A stretch of 64,000 nucleotides of DNA from Lojkania enalia (taxonomy: Eukaryota > Ascomycota > Dothideomycetes > Pleosporales). Every line of letters begins with the position of its first letter. The first letter of the stretch is position 1. Both the position numbers and the translations under genes were made by a program. Below, piece by piece: positions 46,582 to 58,035 of the stretch. The DNA lies in the NCBI GenBank assembly GCA_010094045.1, contig ML986580.1:140059-204058 (forward strand). The letters are read 5' to 3'. Below the pieces are notes generated by a model. That model saw nothing but the letters and a program-made list of their open reading frames with translations, was not told the origin of the DNA and searched no databases.

Positions 46582-48063
46582 TCACGCCCCCAGCAATCTC
46601 ACATGCATCACTCCCTCATAATGTAGCGGGGCATACATGAATGTCTCCACTAATTCAAGCCCTACCTCTCCTAGAGTCTCGCGCCACTGCGCCTCGGTCC
46701 GCTCCATGCCCGCCAGGGCCGTGAGCATAGTCATGTCGATGGACGCAGCCGTGAGATTCACTCCCGTCTCCGGCAAGATCATCTCGTCGATCAACAAGAT
46801 AGAATCCGGTCCCATTGCTGCCTTGGTCTGCTCGAGGATCTTGCGCACCTGGTGTGGCGGGTGATCGTGGAGGACGCCGCGGAGGAAGTAGAACTTAGCG
46901 TCTAGCGAGAGGGAAAAATTGATGCGTTAGTCAGAGTTCCCCTCTCACATGTAAAGGGAGGAAAGGTCGCGGCGGCACTCACCTTTGATCGGTTGCGGTT
47001 GGAAGAAATCATGTTCCATGTTCTCCACACCTGGAGTCCGTAGAGCTTTCGCGATCGAGTGTGGGAGATCCTGCAGGATCACCCTCCCAGGTAGATCCGG
47101 ATACTTCTCCTTGAACTGCTTGCACTGATGTCCGATACCACCGCCGATATTGACGTAGATAGCTTTGCTGTTATCCTTTGTGTCCCAGTCTTTTACCTCA
47201 CGGGCGACAGGATACACTGAAAGCCATGAAAGTTCGGGCTCACGACGGAGAGCCATATAGTCGTTGAAGTAGGTGAGATGCCCGGGGTTCTCACTAAACC
47301 ACTGGAATGCGGGGAGCGGCGTCTTCCAAGCATCCTGGAAAGCCGTGTGTAGCTCGTCGACCGGGTTTTTGTATTTTGTTCTCTTCAAGAAAGCCGGCAA
47401 TGCTTCGTACTGGGGTCCGGCAGTGTAGAAGCTAAGAGTCTGTTAGGTGCGTGCTCCCAGCTTAGAGCCGTTGAACAGTTTGTCCTCTAAAATACTCACT
47501 AATGCCCCAAGCCCGCCTCAACAGCCTTCTCAGTGAGATTTCTGGTGACATTGCTAGCAGCATACCGGTTGGCCGAAACCTCGGCTACTGCATCAATAGC
47601 CGCAAGATATCTCAGAATTCGATCTTTGCGCAGCTTAGTAACGACCTAGCACAAAAGGTAGGACAAAGATCATACGAATCAATTGAGGCTCCGCGCCGGT
47701 CTTCTGGGCAACTTCTTCCACCGCCACAGGACCCCCAGCTTCACATAAAAGCTCGAAAAGTCCCAAGTCAAAGCCGATCCTAATGGTGGCTGTCTGTAGG
47801 TTCTGCGAACCTAAGTTAGCCTCTGCGGAGCATTGAAATATCCGTGTATGAACTGACCATATGTCCATATCTATGAATAGTGTCGTTCGGGTCCTCCAGG
47901 GAGAGGATTAGCTTGTTCAACGAGCTTATAAGCTGCCGACGGGTTGCCTCGCTAGCTGTTGCTACCAATTGCTGGATTGGATCCAGAGCTGCGTCTATTG
48001 TAGCCTGATCTAGAGCGATGCTATTCTTTGGGGCAAGCCGTGGTTGGCTATCATGGTGGCTAT
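46582..48063 (-). CDS. O-methyltransferase, 5' end unresolved
   Basis: Five exons are clear: up to 47858, 47802-47676, 47623-47500, 47431-46983 and 46901-46582, joined by 52-81-base GT..AG introns in matching phase. The protein has an N-terminal dimerisation/winged-helix region (IRIGFDLGLFELLCEAG), motif I VNIGGGIGHQ, VILQDLP, and FYFLRGVLHDHPP, where His is the expected general base. It belongs to the COMT-like fungal O-methyltransferases, which methylate hydroxyls of phenolic or polyketide metabolites using AdoMet. The 5' end is a problem: the exon ending RYGHM is open back to about 48063 but has no ATG in frame. ATG at 48054 is one base out of frame and meets TAG at 48012. Either a short upstream exon or a frameshift exists. 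Confidence 0.8.
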
Positions 48064-48159
48064 ACTAATTTGAAGTAAGCTCGGCCATATAGTTCCACCA
48101 GCGTAGGGGGTTTGCCGGCCCCGACTAACACTATATATTCTATAAATACCTTTAAATCT

Positions 48160-48318
48160 CTGTAATTTATAAAAGATGGCTTCATAACTGAATGAAACAC
48201 GGATGTTGAGGAAGACCAAAGAGTTGACAAAAACTTTGGTCTGTAATTAGTAAAAGATAGCTTCATGATTGAATTGCACGCGGATATTGAGGAAGACCAA
48301 AGAGCTGACAAGAAAATT
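48160..48318. repeat. 81-base tandem duplication
   Basis: Unit 1 (48160-48240) and unit 2 (48241-48318) both start CTGTAATT and both contain GAGGAAGACCAAAGAG. They differ at about one position in seven. The duplication lies just upstream of the methyltransferase. On the minus strand it is open for 83 codons with an internally repeated peptide (ALWSSSISA / TLWSSSTSV). Confidence 0.8.
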
Positions 48319-50365
48319 ATTCTAATGGACCAAGACGTCAGAAGATTAAGCAGAGCCAGTTCAGAGAAAGGCAGAAGATGGAGCTTTGCTCTGTGTTAGT
48401 GTATAATAAGCCGTCCTAGTGCCTTCTAGTGTTATCTTGTGCCCCGATTCATAAATCCTATCAGTCCGAGATGTCAACTCCAGTAGTCACATACATCTCG
48501 TAGTAAAGGGCCTAGTCCAGACTCTGCCCTAGGGCTGAACTGCAGATAGCCGACGACGAGCTTCCTGATTGAAGGGATACGTCAGCTGACAAACGCCGAA
48601 AATGGGAAATTACCGAGTCGGGGATTAACTGGGCATTGTTAATTGCTTTTCACCTCTCATTGCAGGGTTGTTGATCCTCCGCAGTGAGGCGCTAAATGAA
48701 GATCTACGCACGTAGTCCTGCACATAGGAGCACTGGTATAACGTTCGCACCACAGGGGGAGTGAAGTCCGGCCGAGGCGCCAAGGCTCTCGGAATGCTGC
48801 TTGCGGGGTTACACGAAGAGGAACGTTGATACCTCAAGTTCCGCGCATTACCATGAGATAATGTGAATATAACAATGAGCGTACACAGACCAAAGGCGTC
48901 GTAGTAGTTTCGGCACGATAATGCCCTAGCTGATTGTGCATATAGTGGCGCCTTACGCTTACGAGGATCCGGAGTGTCCCGTAATGCAAGCGGTTAGCCA
49001 CCAACGGACACTCTCTGCCTCCCAAACTAAATCTTATCTTTTTTGCGACACTCGGGTCTGTGATATGCACTTCGCAACCTAAGGCCATCCAAATACACTG
49101 ACCTCTCTACTAGAGCATACTCTGGTAATGCACTTCGTAGTATACCTTTTAGATGCACTTTATCGGCCAACACCTTTATCTTAAGGGGTAGAAATGGCCG
49201 CCTAATTTCAGTGAGTCCCTTGAGACTCTGACAAATCGTAGGTGCTTAGATGAGCCGCTGACATTGAGGCGCAAAATTGGGTTTTGCAGCTGGCTCGTCC
49301 TTCCTATTTCCGGCTTCTATTCTTCCCCGCGCAACCAGAATTGAGCCTAACAAGTCCACCCCGCAAATTATCTAACTTTCTACCACTACCAACCTCTCGG
49401 TGGCCAAGGCCCAAGAGGTCCTCGATACCCAAGGCATACCTTGCCTTCCCTCGACGAGTATGCACCTCATCTTCCCACAATCATTGGTGAGGCTCATGAT
49501 ACTATTATTAATGCTACAGCAGAGCTATATGACTTGCTCATGAAATCTTTGAATATTACACATCCATATACTAGAGCATAGTATTCCTCGTTAGCATAAT
49601 CTATTACTTGAGCAGCTAACACCATCAATGTAAGAGTGTGAAAAGCCACCCGCCTTCAAATCTTTACTTGCATCCGCATTGCACGCCTTATACCGCCCGG
49701 CGACCAACTCTCATTTCGGGAAAATGCCAAGCAGAATCAAATACCACTGGCCTAATAAATGATTGGCCGTATCATCCATCATGTTGTGACAATGTGTATC
49801 TTCCGTGATCCAGAGCCTGGCATGGACGTGCATATGAATGTATTGAGGACGCTGGTCAGCCCGGAGATGAGAGACCGGACGCAAACTGGCACTGAGGATT
49901 GGGTCCCGCGGGCGGAGAAGTAAGACATACAACACGCCTGAGTTAGAATAGGATATTTATGACCTTCTTTTGGCTGGCAGATGCCCTTGAGAAGTGGCCA
50001 GGTTCGGAGTAGCCGAATGGCCGGCGCTAAAGCTGCACGTCAGAACGTATCTCAAAGCCTCTTCCGGTGAGTTATCAATAAATTGATGCTGTGCCTTAGT
50101 AGAAGTAGTACTGCGGAGATAGAAGTCACTTCCGAGACGGAATACAAGACGCGCGCCGTCATTGATGGCCAATGAAATATGCTAGAGCTAACGGAGACGA
50201 ATGGGCGGACAATCCATAATGCTATGGAAGTATAGCTGCAGTCGAGACAAGCCTTTGAATCGCGCTGATTATGTGTTCATCTCTGACGTTAATCACCGAC
50301 GTCAACCTCATCGAGTCTCGTCCTAGTTAAGGCTTCCTCGAGTATCCACCAGCTGAAGCTGCGAA
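48319..50365. other. gene-poor stretch
   Basis: Apart from the methyltransferase-like fragment at 49390-49590, nothing is recognised on either strand. Confidence 0.4.
49390..49590 (+). pseudogene. fragment resembling an O-methyltransferase N-terminus
   Basis: Two frames joined by a one-base shift read TNLSVAKAQEVLDTQGIP and then LDEYAPHLPTIIGEAHDT, continuing IINATAELYDLLMKS. The leucine-rich helix ending in ATAELYDLLM resembles the start of fungal COMT-like O-methyltransferases. No AdoMet motif follows. It is a short relic at best; identity is tentative. Confidence 0.35.
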
Positions 50366-50962
50366 CTATAGGCTTGGCACATGTTCCTTCAGAAATTCCT
50401 CTTCAGCTTCGGTGTTCTTCCGGCCCAATAGCGCATTCCTGGTGGGGTACCTTCCAAACCGCTCCAATTGCTGCAGATGCCTCTTTGAAGCCGCAATGCC
50501 CATATCAACCCATTTGTGTTCTTCATCGCTCACACATCTCGGCTTCAGGGTCTCGAATAAGCAGCGCGCCGCGATCAGTGAGATCAGGCTCTCCTGGTGC
50601 ATCAGCGGCATGTAGAACGCCGACGCCTGGATGACAGTGACTTGCTTGTCGAAGTCTCGGGCAATGGCTTTCGTGGCCGTCTCCCACGCCTTTGCATCGG
50701 CGCTGAAGGCGTCCGGTGAGCCTCGGAAGATGTTCCGCGAGAACTGGTCTAGTAGAGCGACTAGAGCGAGGCTGGCTTCTGGCTCGGTAGCCCAGTCGTC
50801 CAACTCGTTGCGGCGGGCTTTAAGGACGAGATCGCCGAACTCGGACTTCAACTGGGCATCAAGACCCTCAGGAGCAATTATCCATTCCATTGGAGGGCGG
50901 TTGAACCAGAAGGCTACAACCCGCTTGGCGTCTGGGTCCATGATGGCCGAGGCTAATGCCAT
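50366..50962 (-). CDS. DUF924 family protein
   Basis: The protein is 198 aa in one exon. The first true ATG in frame is 50962, in good context (CTCCATGG). Family marks are VVAFWFNRPP near the start, ALVALLDQFSRNIFRGSPDAFSAD (the most conserved DUF924 block), FYMPLMHQESL, and the C-terminal FGRYPTRNALLGRKNTEAEEEF. DUF924 proteins are helical TPR-like cytosolic proteins found in bacteria and fungi; their biochemical role is unknown. The length is typical and no break is seen. Confidence 0.92.
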   Translation of the reverse strand: MALASAIMDPDAKRVVAFWFNRPPMEWIIAPEGLDAQLKSEFGDLVLKARRNELDDWATEPEASLALVALLDQFSRNIFRGSPDAFSADAKAWETATKAIARDFDKQVTVIQASAFYMPLMHQESLISLIAARCLFETLKPRCVSDEEHKWVDMGIAASKRHLQQLERFGRYPTRNALLGRKNTEAEEEFLKEHVPSL

Positions 50963-52043
50963 GGAGTGGTGTCGAATGGCCGATGAGAGCGTTTGGATCT
51001 TGACCAACTGCAATCTATGAGTCGCTCTAACCAGGTAAGCTCGCAGGCGATGTCGAACGAACTCACTCTGGTGACTGGGTGCCGAGTGAACATATGGATT
51101 GTTAGGTCGGCAGTGGCGGAGCCAGGGCGGGATGGGGTGGGGTAAGATGCCGGAGGGGAAGTATGGATAGAATAGACGGGCGACCGCCCCGGAGGCCGTC
51201 TTGAACCGGTCCTCGCATGGGAGTCGGAAAGTCCGGCGACAAAACGGACTGCTATGGGACAGCGGTTGGAGGAGGCACGTAGGCGGTCAAGGACGGCAGA
51301 AATCAGTTCTATTCATAATTTGGTGAAAACTTGGCGTACTAAACCCAATTAGTCAAATATTACTTGGCACCGTGGTCACGTGATAAGGCCTTCCAGAGCC
51401 CTCTCTTGTGTTTGAACGTATGTAAAAGCTGATGTGGTCGCACGCCACCCCTGCTTTCTTTGGAAAGAAACGCCTCGAAAGTATGGGCTTCTACTACTAC
51501 TTGGTGCGGTTCTATATGGGCGATCGTCTGGCGTCGCAGTGATGTTGGACCTCGCTCTGAAGTGTGGTAGCTCCCGCTGCATAGCCCATAGAGCCGGTAA
51601 GCGGAGCGTTTGATGTATATTAAGTTCACCTTTTGGTCCTTCTGATGGATAAATTTTTCAAATGGAAGCAGCGTATATGGAAGGAGATTGAAAGACTTTG
51701 AGTAGGATGTTCGAAAGCTTGTCTATGTATGTTGCTTGAGACAACCTCACTGTCCCGTCTGTATAGTGTCGATGGCTCCGAATTCCACAGAAGACACTCA
51801 AGCCTCCTAGAGCTCTAATCTTTTATCAACATAGGAGCTTTTACTCAAAGTCATCAAGGGCAACCACGCAAGCCGGCTTTGCTCGGATAACGATGTCGTC
51901 AGTGTGGAAGAACGCTAGAAGTTTGCTGTTCTTCCGAAGTCAAGGCATATCCTTAGCTTCTTGAGGCCTTAGGCCTACGAGCGTCTTAGTAAGCTTCTGT
52001 ATCAGAGCAGGGGCCAAATCTTAAGACCATTGAGTGCTTGAAT
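50963..52043. other. intergenic, promoter side of the DUF924 gene
   Basis: No gene is recognised; the frames at 51360-51629 lack family resemblance. The right edge is the nested transposon island. Confidence 0.4.
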
Positions 52044-52226
52044 TAGTTTCTGTAAGCTCTGGTCACGTGCCTGATCAGCTATGTAGCCCTTGACTAAGCA
52101 GTCTCATGTATTATATATTCCCCCGCCGTACCTTGACCGAGAGGTCAAGGGAACACCAAAGGGCCTCATCAATACATCTATCTATACTACCCTATACGGC
52201 CTCCACCCCCTCCTGCTTACAGTTTC

Positions 52227-52418
52227 TGTGGTGAGAGGCGAATCTTGTCTTAGGGAGGGAGATGAGGAACTGAACTGATTGATTGAGGATGGCCAGCGGG
52301 CCATATTTATGTACATAGGAAAAGGGGTATATCAGCTGATATCCAGCGTGACATCGAGCGTGATATCGTACGTCGATATCCAATACAACTCAACAGACTT
52401 GCCAAAATCCCCATCACA
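52227..52418. mobile_element. second copy of the solo LTR
   Basis: It starts TGTGGTGAGAGG and ends CCCCATCACA, collinear with 33922-34125. It has one fewer 12-base GATATC unit. Flanks GTTTC and ATCTA do not match, so no target duplication survives. Confidence 0.8.
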
Positions 52419-52584
52419 ATCTAAAGTTCGGCTCCTATATAGATTCTAACTTCAGCTCTTATATGATATCCTTCGTTATTAAGATTATATTTAAAGTTCA
52501 AAACGAGTAGAAGAATCTAATTAGATTAGACGTTAATATATTCCTAGATAATTTTATATATTTCTTTATATTTAATATTATCTA

Positions 52585-53689
52585 ACGTAGTTCACAAGCG
52601 AGTCGCTCACTTTTGCCAAGTCATGCCCCACCTACTTACAACGCAGTAGGGCAACCACCTCAACCTCAATCAATCCATCAAGATGTTCAAATATCGCTAA
52701 CTATCTCAGCTATCAATCAAGCTCAATTTCAGGGCGTACGAAGCGCTGCAGCTACCTATAGCATCCCCCGAACAACGCTTAGAGACCGACGCGCTGGTAG
52801 ACCTCCACGACGCGATTGCGAGCCCAATTCAAAGCAGCCCACGAAGCTAAAGGAATATACTATTATTCAGCACATACTAGACCTATAAGCCTGTGGATAT
52901 CCTCCTATAATCGATAGTGTACGAGATATGGCCATCCACTTGCTTAGAGCTTGCTTTGCTGACCAGGTCGGCAAAACTGGCCAGCAAATTTCATTAATCG
53001 CATCTATAAGCTTAAAGCATCTGTCGAAAATAGCACTACTAGAGAGCTCTCTGTGAGGACTCTAAGGTTATCAGTAGCTGGTTCAACTTACTAAAAGCAA
53101 AGCATAGTATTGCTAATAACGATATATATAATTTCGATAAGACAGGCTTCCAGATACGTATCGCATCTGCTGGCGAGGTAGTCGCTGGCGCTGAGCTGTC
53201 AGCTAGTCGACCAAAATCACTTCTACGAGGTGACCGCGAGTGGGTAACAGTTATTCTGGCTGTCAGCGCTGACAGCTCATTTATACACGCTGCTTCAGCA
53301 TCAGGTTTGTCAGCGTCAGGTTGGTCAGCTTCAGGAAGCAAATAAGGCTCTATCGCAGCCCAAGGAGCGATCAGAAATGGATCTGCAGGAGCAAGATAGT
53401 CTTATTAAAGCTGAGGCTGCTGATATAGCTGCTTAAAAGAAGGTATATAACCAGCTAGGAGATAGAGTGCGCGCAGGTAGGAAGCGCAGAAAGGTCGGCT
53501 CGCCGCACCAGAAGCGCTGCGGTCGCTGCAGCGAACCTGGTTATAATGCTAGAACTTGCACAGTAGCAGATAAATAGCATATATATGTCCTATCAAAACA
53601 CTATACTAATACCTGCTAGCGTTGTCGCGATATACGCCTCTAAATATAAAGATAGCTGATAAGATGGGCGACTCGCTTGTGAACTACGT
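52585..53689 (+). mobile_element. Fot1/pogo-like transposon relic with intact TIRs
   Basis: Terminal inverted repeats of at least 22 bases are perfect. They start ACGTAGTTCACAAGCG at 52585 and end with the complement at 53689, flanked by TA on both sides (52583-52584 and 53690-53691), the Tc1-mariner target. Inside, residues from 52613 form a psq-type HTH (AAATYSIPRTTLRDRRAGRP). A piece around 53110-53270 is the start of the DDE domain (NFDKTGFQ with the first catalytic Asp, then DREWVTVI). About 200 residues are then missing. The C-terminal zinc knuckle RCGRCSEPGYNARTC follows near 53510-53555, with the usual His changed to Tyr. Stops and the deletion make it inactive. Confidence 0.85.
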
Positions 53690-53820
53690 TATTAAAGAGT
53701 CTAAATTTATACTAGTAAACTCTTATAGAAATTTCTGAACAATAATTCTGAAACATTTAGTATAGAAAGTAAACCAAAGCATATTTAAGGGGGTATACTA
53801 AAAGAGGCTTCGAACTAGAT

Positions 53821-53856
53821 CTAGACCGTTAATATTAATTCACTGTAACGGTCTAG
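53821..53856. repeat. 11-base hairpin
   Basis: CTAGACCGTTA at 53821-53831 pairs with TAACGGTCTAG at 53846-53856, with a 14-base loop. It lies between the Fot1 relic and the TRIM-like repeat. Confidence 0.7.
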
Positions 53857-53884
53857 GGGTCGTGCGGGGTAGTGCGATCTTCCT

Positions 53885-53985
53885 CGTAAATCATATGTAC
53901 TATTCTGTACCCTACAGTCAACGATGTTGATTATTTGTACCTTTTGGTTGTAGTAGCACAGCGGTGTAGAGCTTCACTCCTGACA
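53885..53985 (+). mobile_element. solo copy of the 102-base TRIM-like repeat
   Basis: It is collinear with 34189-34290 and 34619-34720 and ends CTCCTGACA. It is more diverged, with mainly C/T and G/A differences. Confidence 0.75.
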
Positions 53986-54548
53986 TTCACCATTAAGCAG
54001 CCTACTAAAAATCATTGAAGAATTATGCCACAAAAGGATGAAAAAACTATATTCAAACATTTCAGTAGCAAATATCGCTTCTCAATCATCTAAGGCTGTA
54101 AGCAGGAGTAGGTGGAGGCCGTATGGGGGTTATTTTGTGCTGATGGCGTCCTTGACCTATCGATTGAGATAAAGTGGGGGAATACATAGTACATGAGACT
54201 GCTTAGTCAGGGGCTGCATAGTTGATTAGGCATGTTACCTGAGCTTACAAAGGCTAATAGCCCAGGCAGGATAATTAAATGAGAACTACGGCGTCTAGAC
54301 AGCGAGAGTTTTGGACTCTGTATTCCCGCATACCAGAATACCTCCCATTATCACCTTATGAAAATCCTACCGCTCGACAAAATGTGATCGTAGATCTTAC
54401 ATTCTCTACACGGATAATGAATTGGAATTGAGCCATGAACATCCAGAATCCCAGAGAGCAACACGATACCGCAAGCACACATATGACAAGATAGTAATTT
54501 ATCACAATAGTTATTCTCCTCGCCGAAATGGAGCTTAGCCCAAGCCGC

Positions 54549-57168
54549 TTACACGTTGCCAACAGACTGAGCCTTAGCCTTCTTCTCTACAACCACAAAA
54601 CTCCAAACAACTCTCCAAAATCCTCCTTTCATCCTCTCCGGTCTGCCCTCCAATATTTCACACACCCTCCTCCGACTTGCCTGATCCGCTTTCCTCTCCT
54701 CATACTCTTCCCAATCTTCATCATTCTCTATATCTGCATTCTGGTTCTGTCTCTGTGGATACTCCCCTCTTAATGCAGTCACTACTCGCTCCTCGTCAGG
54801 CGATGCTAATTGTATAGCCCCAGGCCGTATATCCGATGCATCAAACACTTTGCCACCATCGCTCCTTGAATCCTCGATGAGCAATTCGCGGTTCTCGAGG
54901 ACATAGTCTTCAGGAGTAAGGTTTCGTATATCTACCGACGAACACTTTGTTCGCCATTTATATGCAAAATAGAAAGTAACAAAGACGACAGGCTGCGAGA
55001 AGATTAGAATATCAAAGGAATATTAGAGTTGTAGCATAATTACCCCTAGATAGACGCCAATAACGTCAAAAATTAGAGCAACTGTCGACTTCAGATTGGA
55101 GGAAGATGTTAGGCCACCTTTCGCAGCAAGGATGTATAGTGGCGGAATTCCGGACCAGATGAGGAAAATGACGCAAGCAACGATACCGATGTATGCCGGC
55201 AGCGGCTGCCAGCGAGACCTGAACAATTTCAAGATGTATAGTGTATCATCGCGGCTAAAGATCTGCCGCGCCTCCAGTCTTTCAAGCCTAGTGACTTGTG
55301 AGCCATCACAATAAGCCTTTACGTAGATCAGCATACCCAGCTTTGAACTGAAGAAAGGTTATACACAAGCAAATATAAATACAGCCCATTGACCCAGTGT
55401 AGAACTCTAATAGAGTCATTCGTGGCTATGGAGAATGTCACTCTTAGGCCATTTACAGACAGTTTTTAGAGTACACTTACTTGAGAAAACGCATATTGAC
55501 TAAGCCCAAACAAGGAGAGAAAGCCTAGCGTTGAGCATAAAAGAATTGAGGCTAGTGGTGTGTGGCCGTTGTTTGTGCGCCCAAATATGTTCGCAAATCT
55601 TTGGGGAAGATATTGTTGTGATAGAACGAAAACTGTGCGACTACTTATGTATAGTGCGGTATTTCTAAGATATGTTAATGCCACATGCCAAATAGCCATT
55701 CTATTAAGGTAATTGTATACGTACGCAGCTGTGTAGGCTGAAATGACAAACAAAGGATTTAGTACTCTTGGCAGAGCATGAAGCGAGGAGTTTTGGGCGG
55801 CAATCACAAAGGGTGACTGAGAAAACGGCCCTTTTCCTGCAGAAAACGGCTTTGAAAGTTGGGGGTCCGCATAGTTAACATTTGATCCAGCGGCCACTAA
55901 TGCGAAGGGATAGATGGAGAGTGGGACAAGGTACACAAACGACTGTGCGAGGGGAACGTCCCTCCAAGGGTCCTTCGCTTCCCCTGCCGTCATAGCAATT
56001 AATTCTCCGCCCATACATGAGAACATGGCGAGAGTCACTGCGGTTAGGAAAGCGAAAAATTGGCCTCCTGAACCACCAAGCCCGAAACGTGAATCAATGA
56101 CCCCGTGACTTTGAAGCGGAAGCTCTACGGTATTGTCGAATCCAGTTGGTTTCCACCCGGGCGTGAATGCATGGGTTGTGTAGTTAGCCTTGTAGGACCC
56201 TTGGCGGGGTCCAGCTCCTCCAGCGTTAATGACGATCATAAATATGCATACGAGCACAAGCAAGCATAGCTTGAGCCACATGATGATTCTCTCCATTAAG
56301 CCGTAAAACTTGACGCCTAGGCAGTGTGAGAAGGTCGTGAGGGCAATAAACGCAACATTTATCGCTGCTTCAACCGCCACCTCGTGCCGCTCTTGCTTAG
56401 TCTTCAAAAGAGCCGTCAATTCCGCTGATTGAGCAGTTAGGGTAGCCATAGAGCATATATTGCTTAATCTAGGTAGTTTAGCTTTTCCTAACGAATTTTG
56501 ACAGGTTTGCCTACGCATATGAAGCTCCGACGGCAAATCCCCAAGCTGGATCAAGGAAATTATGCGGAAGATCGATTAGGGACCCCGCCACTGGGCGACA
56601 GGCAACCATCCCGGTTAGGGTATATAGGACGCAGGCAACCTAAATACGGGTTTAGTGGATTACCTTAGATGGAGGGTAAATAAGTACTACCACAGGGTTC
56701 TCAGAAGTTTTCGGTCACGTGAACATCTTCTTGTCCAATTGGACCAATCAGCGCAAAGTATAAATTCTGCAACAGAAATACTTCTGAGGGCTCTGTAGTA
56801 GAGTAGGCCTGTTCTCCTACTGGAGATATGAATCACAGAGCTCCGTTGGTAGTCTCGAAAAATTCCGATGACTGTATACCAACATAGCCTGCTGTTCGTT
56901 AGAGGTATGACATACCGTTCCTCCTGCAACTAAATAAGCAATTGGAGCTCCTAGTGAGCCTGCTGTTGAGATCGATGAACCACTAGATACGAATACACCC
57001 GCTCCAACGCAGCCCGAGATGCCAATACCTAGAGACACATCAGATTTTGCGGCGTTCAAGTACTAATATTGACTTCCCAGCTAGTTGTGGCAAGCTCAAG
57101 GCTCTATCCAGATGTTCGGAATAACCCCAACGGAGGGGCTTTCTATCGTAAGGACGTGGAAAAGACAT
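54549..57168 (-). pseudogene. amino acid permease with one N-terminal frameshift
   Basis: Six exons are predicted: 57168-56916, 56639-56515, 56462-55481, 55425-55337, 55287-55044 and 54992-54549, about 711 codons. Five introns (276, 52, 55, 49, 51 bases) splice in frame. The family is the fungal amino acid permease/transporter group: GCVGAGVFVSSGSSISTAG (TM1), CSMATLTAQSAELTALL, MERIIMWLKLCLLVL, and SCMGGELIAMTAGEAKDPWRDVP. A hydrophilic acidic tail of about 120 residues ends the protein. The N-terminus MSFPRPYDRKPLRWGY...LERRKI runs into TGA at 57040-57042, one base out of phase with LGIGISGC. No GT..AG choice repairs it. It may be a young pseudogene, or a base-call error in an otherwise intact plasma-membrane transporter. 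Confidence 0.8.
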
Positions 57169-58035
57169 TATGCGTTAAAATGCTCGGTGAACGGAATTGG
57201 TTTTCCAAATAATTACTCCTAACTCTCAGCGAACAGGACTCTGATGAAGCTATTCCAATGCGTTTCTAGCCTAGGAGGTTGGCGGGAAATGTTGAATTTA
57301 GGGAGCTGCTAAATCAGCCTAATGATTTGATTTAGCCTGTGTACAATACGTAGTCTTATAAATTTTCGGCATCTTTGAGACATGGCTATACTTTGTGTGC
57401 GTCGGCTCCTCTTTGATTGGGCTGAAACCCGCTCTGTGGCGTCCGGCTGCATCTTCGCGCTTGATATCGAGATATCAGGATAGGCTACGTGTCGTATACG
57501 GTCTTGACTTACGCCATCTCGATATCCTACTGGTCAGCCTTCCTATTTGTAGAAGATATGGTCCGATATCTCTAGGCTGTGAGAGTACGCCTTGTATGGT
57601 CTGGACTTATGTTATCTTGATCTCCCACTAGTTAGCGTTTCTGACGACAGGGGATATAGACCGATTTCTCTAAGCTGCAGGTTTGAGACTCCCAACATGC
57701 CCACATGGGGTTTAAATATATGTCAGCTCGATTTCCCACTGGCTAACCATCCTTATCTCTAGGGACATAATCAAGTATCTCAACGCTCAATGCGGAAAAA
57801 ATAGTCGAGCCAGATACAAGGCAGACTCGAATATGACTGAGCAGAGGAACAACACATAAGTTGGGGAAGTTGGCGCATTGCACATAGGAGAGAAGGCTGA
57901 TTTGACGTGTAAGTCAAGAGAGCGTTTCCCTAATTTGACTAGCACAGAACTCTCCCCAAAGTTCGGAGCACTCTAATCTCTCCTTCCTCATTTAGTCTTA
58001 TTCAGATTCACCAAAGCCGAAGTCTAGTTCGAGAA
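57169..58035. other. intergenic, promoter side of the WD40-like gene
   Basis: It contains a diverged three-copy tandem repeat (57485-57800) and a CT-rich leader before 58036. No gene. Confidence 0.5.
57485..57800. repeat. diverged tandem repeat, three units of about 100-109 bases
   Basis: Corresponding anchors are GTATACGGTCTTGACTTA (57494), GTATGGTCTGGACTTATG (57594) and the ACATGGGGTTTAAATATA region (57703). Each is followed by CTCGAT(A/T)TCC-CACTGG-like and GATAT..CTCTA.GCTG-like blocks. No coding content. Confidence 0.65.

Larger units (their letters stand above)
52044..54256. mobile_element. nested transposon island with long terminal inverted repeats
   Basis: The outer element has inverted arms of about 178 bases (52044-52222) and 161 bases (54096-54256). 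They share TGTAAGCTC, GACTAAGCAGTCTCATGTA and CATACGGCCTCCACC-type blocks, with TA at both outer ends. Inside are an LTR copy (52227-52418), a Fot1-like relic (52585-53689), and a copy of the 102-base TRIM-like repeat (53885-53985). The outer element has no recognised transposase of its own, so it looks like a long-TIR non-autonomous element used as a landing site. Confidence 0.75.
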
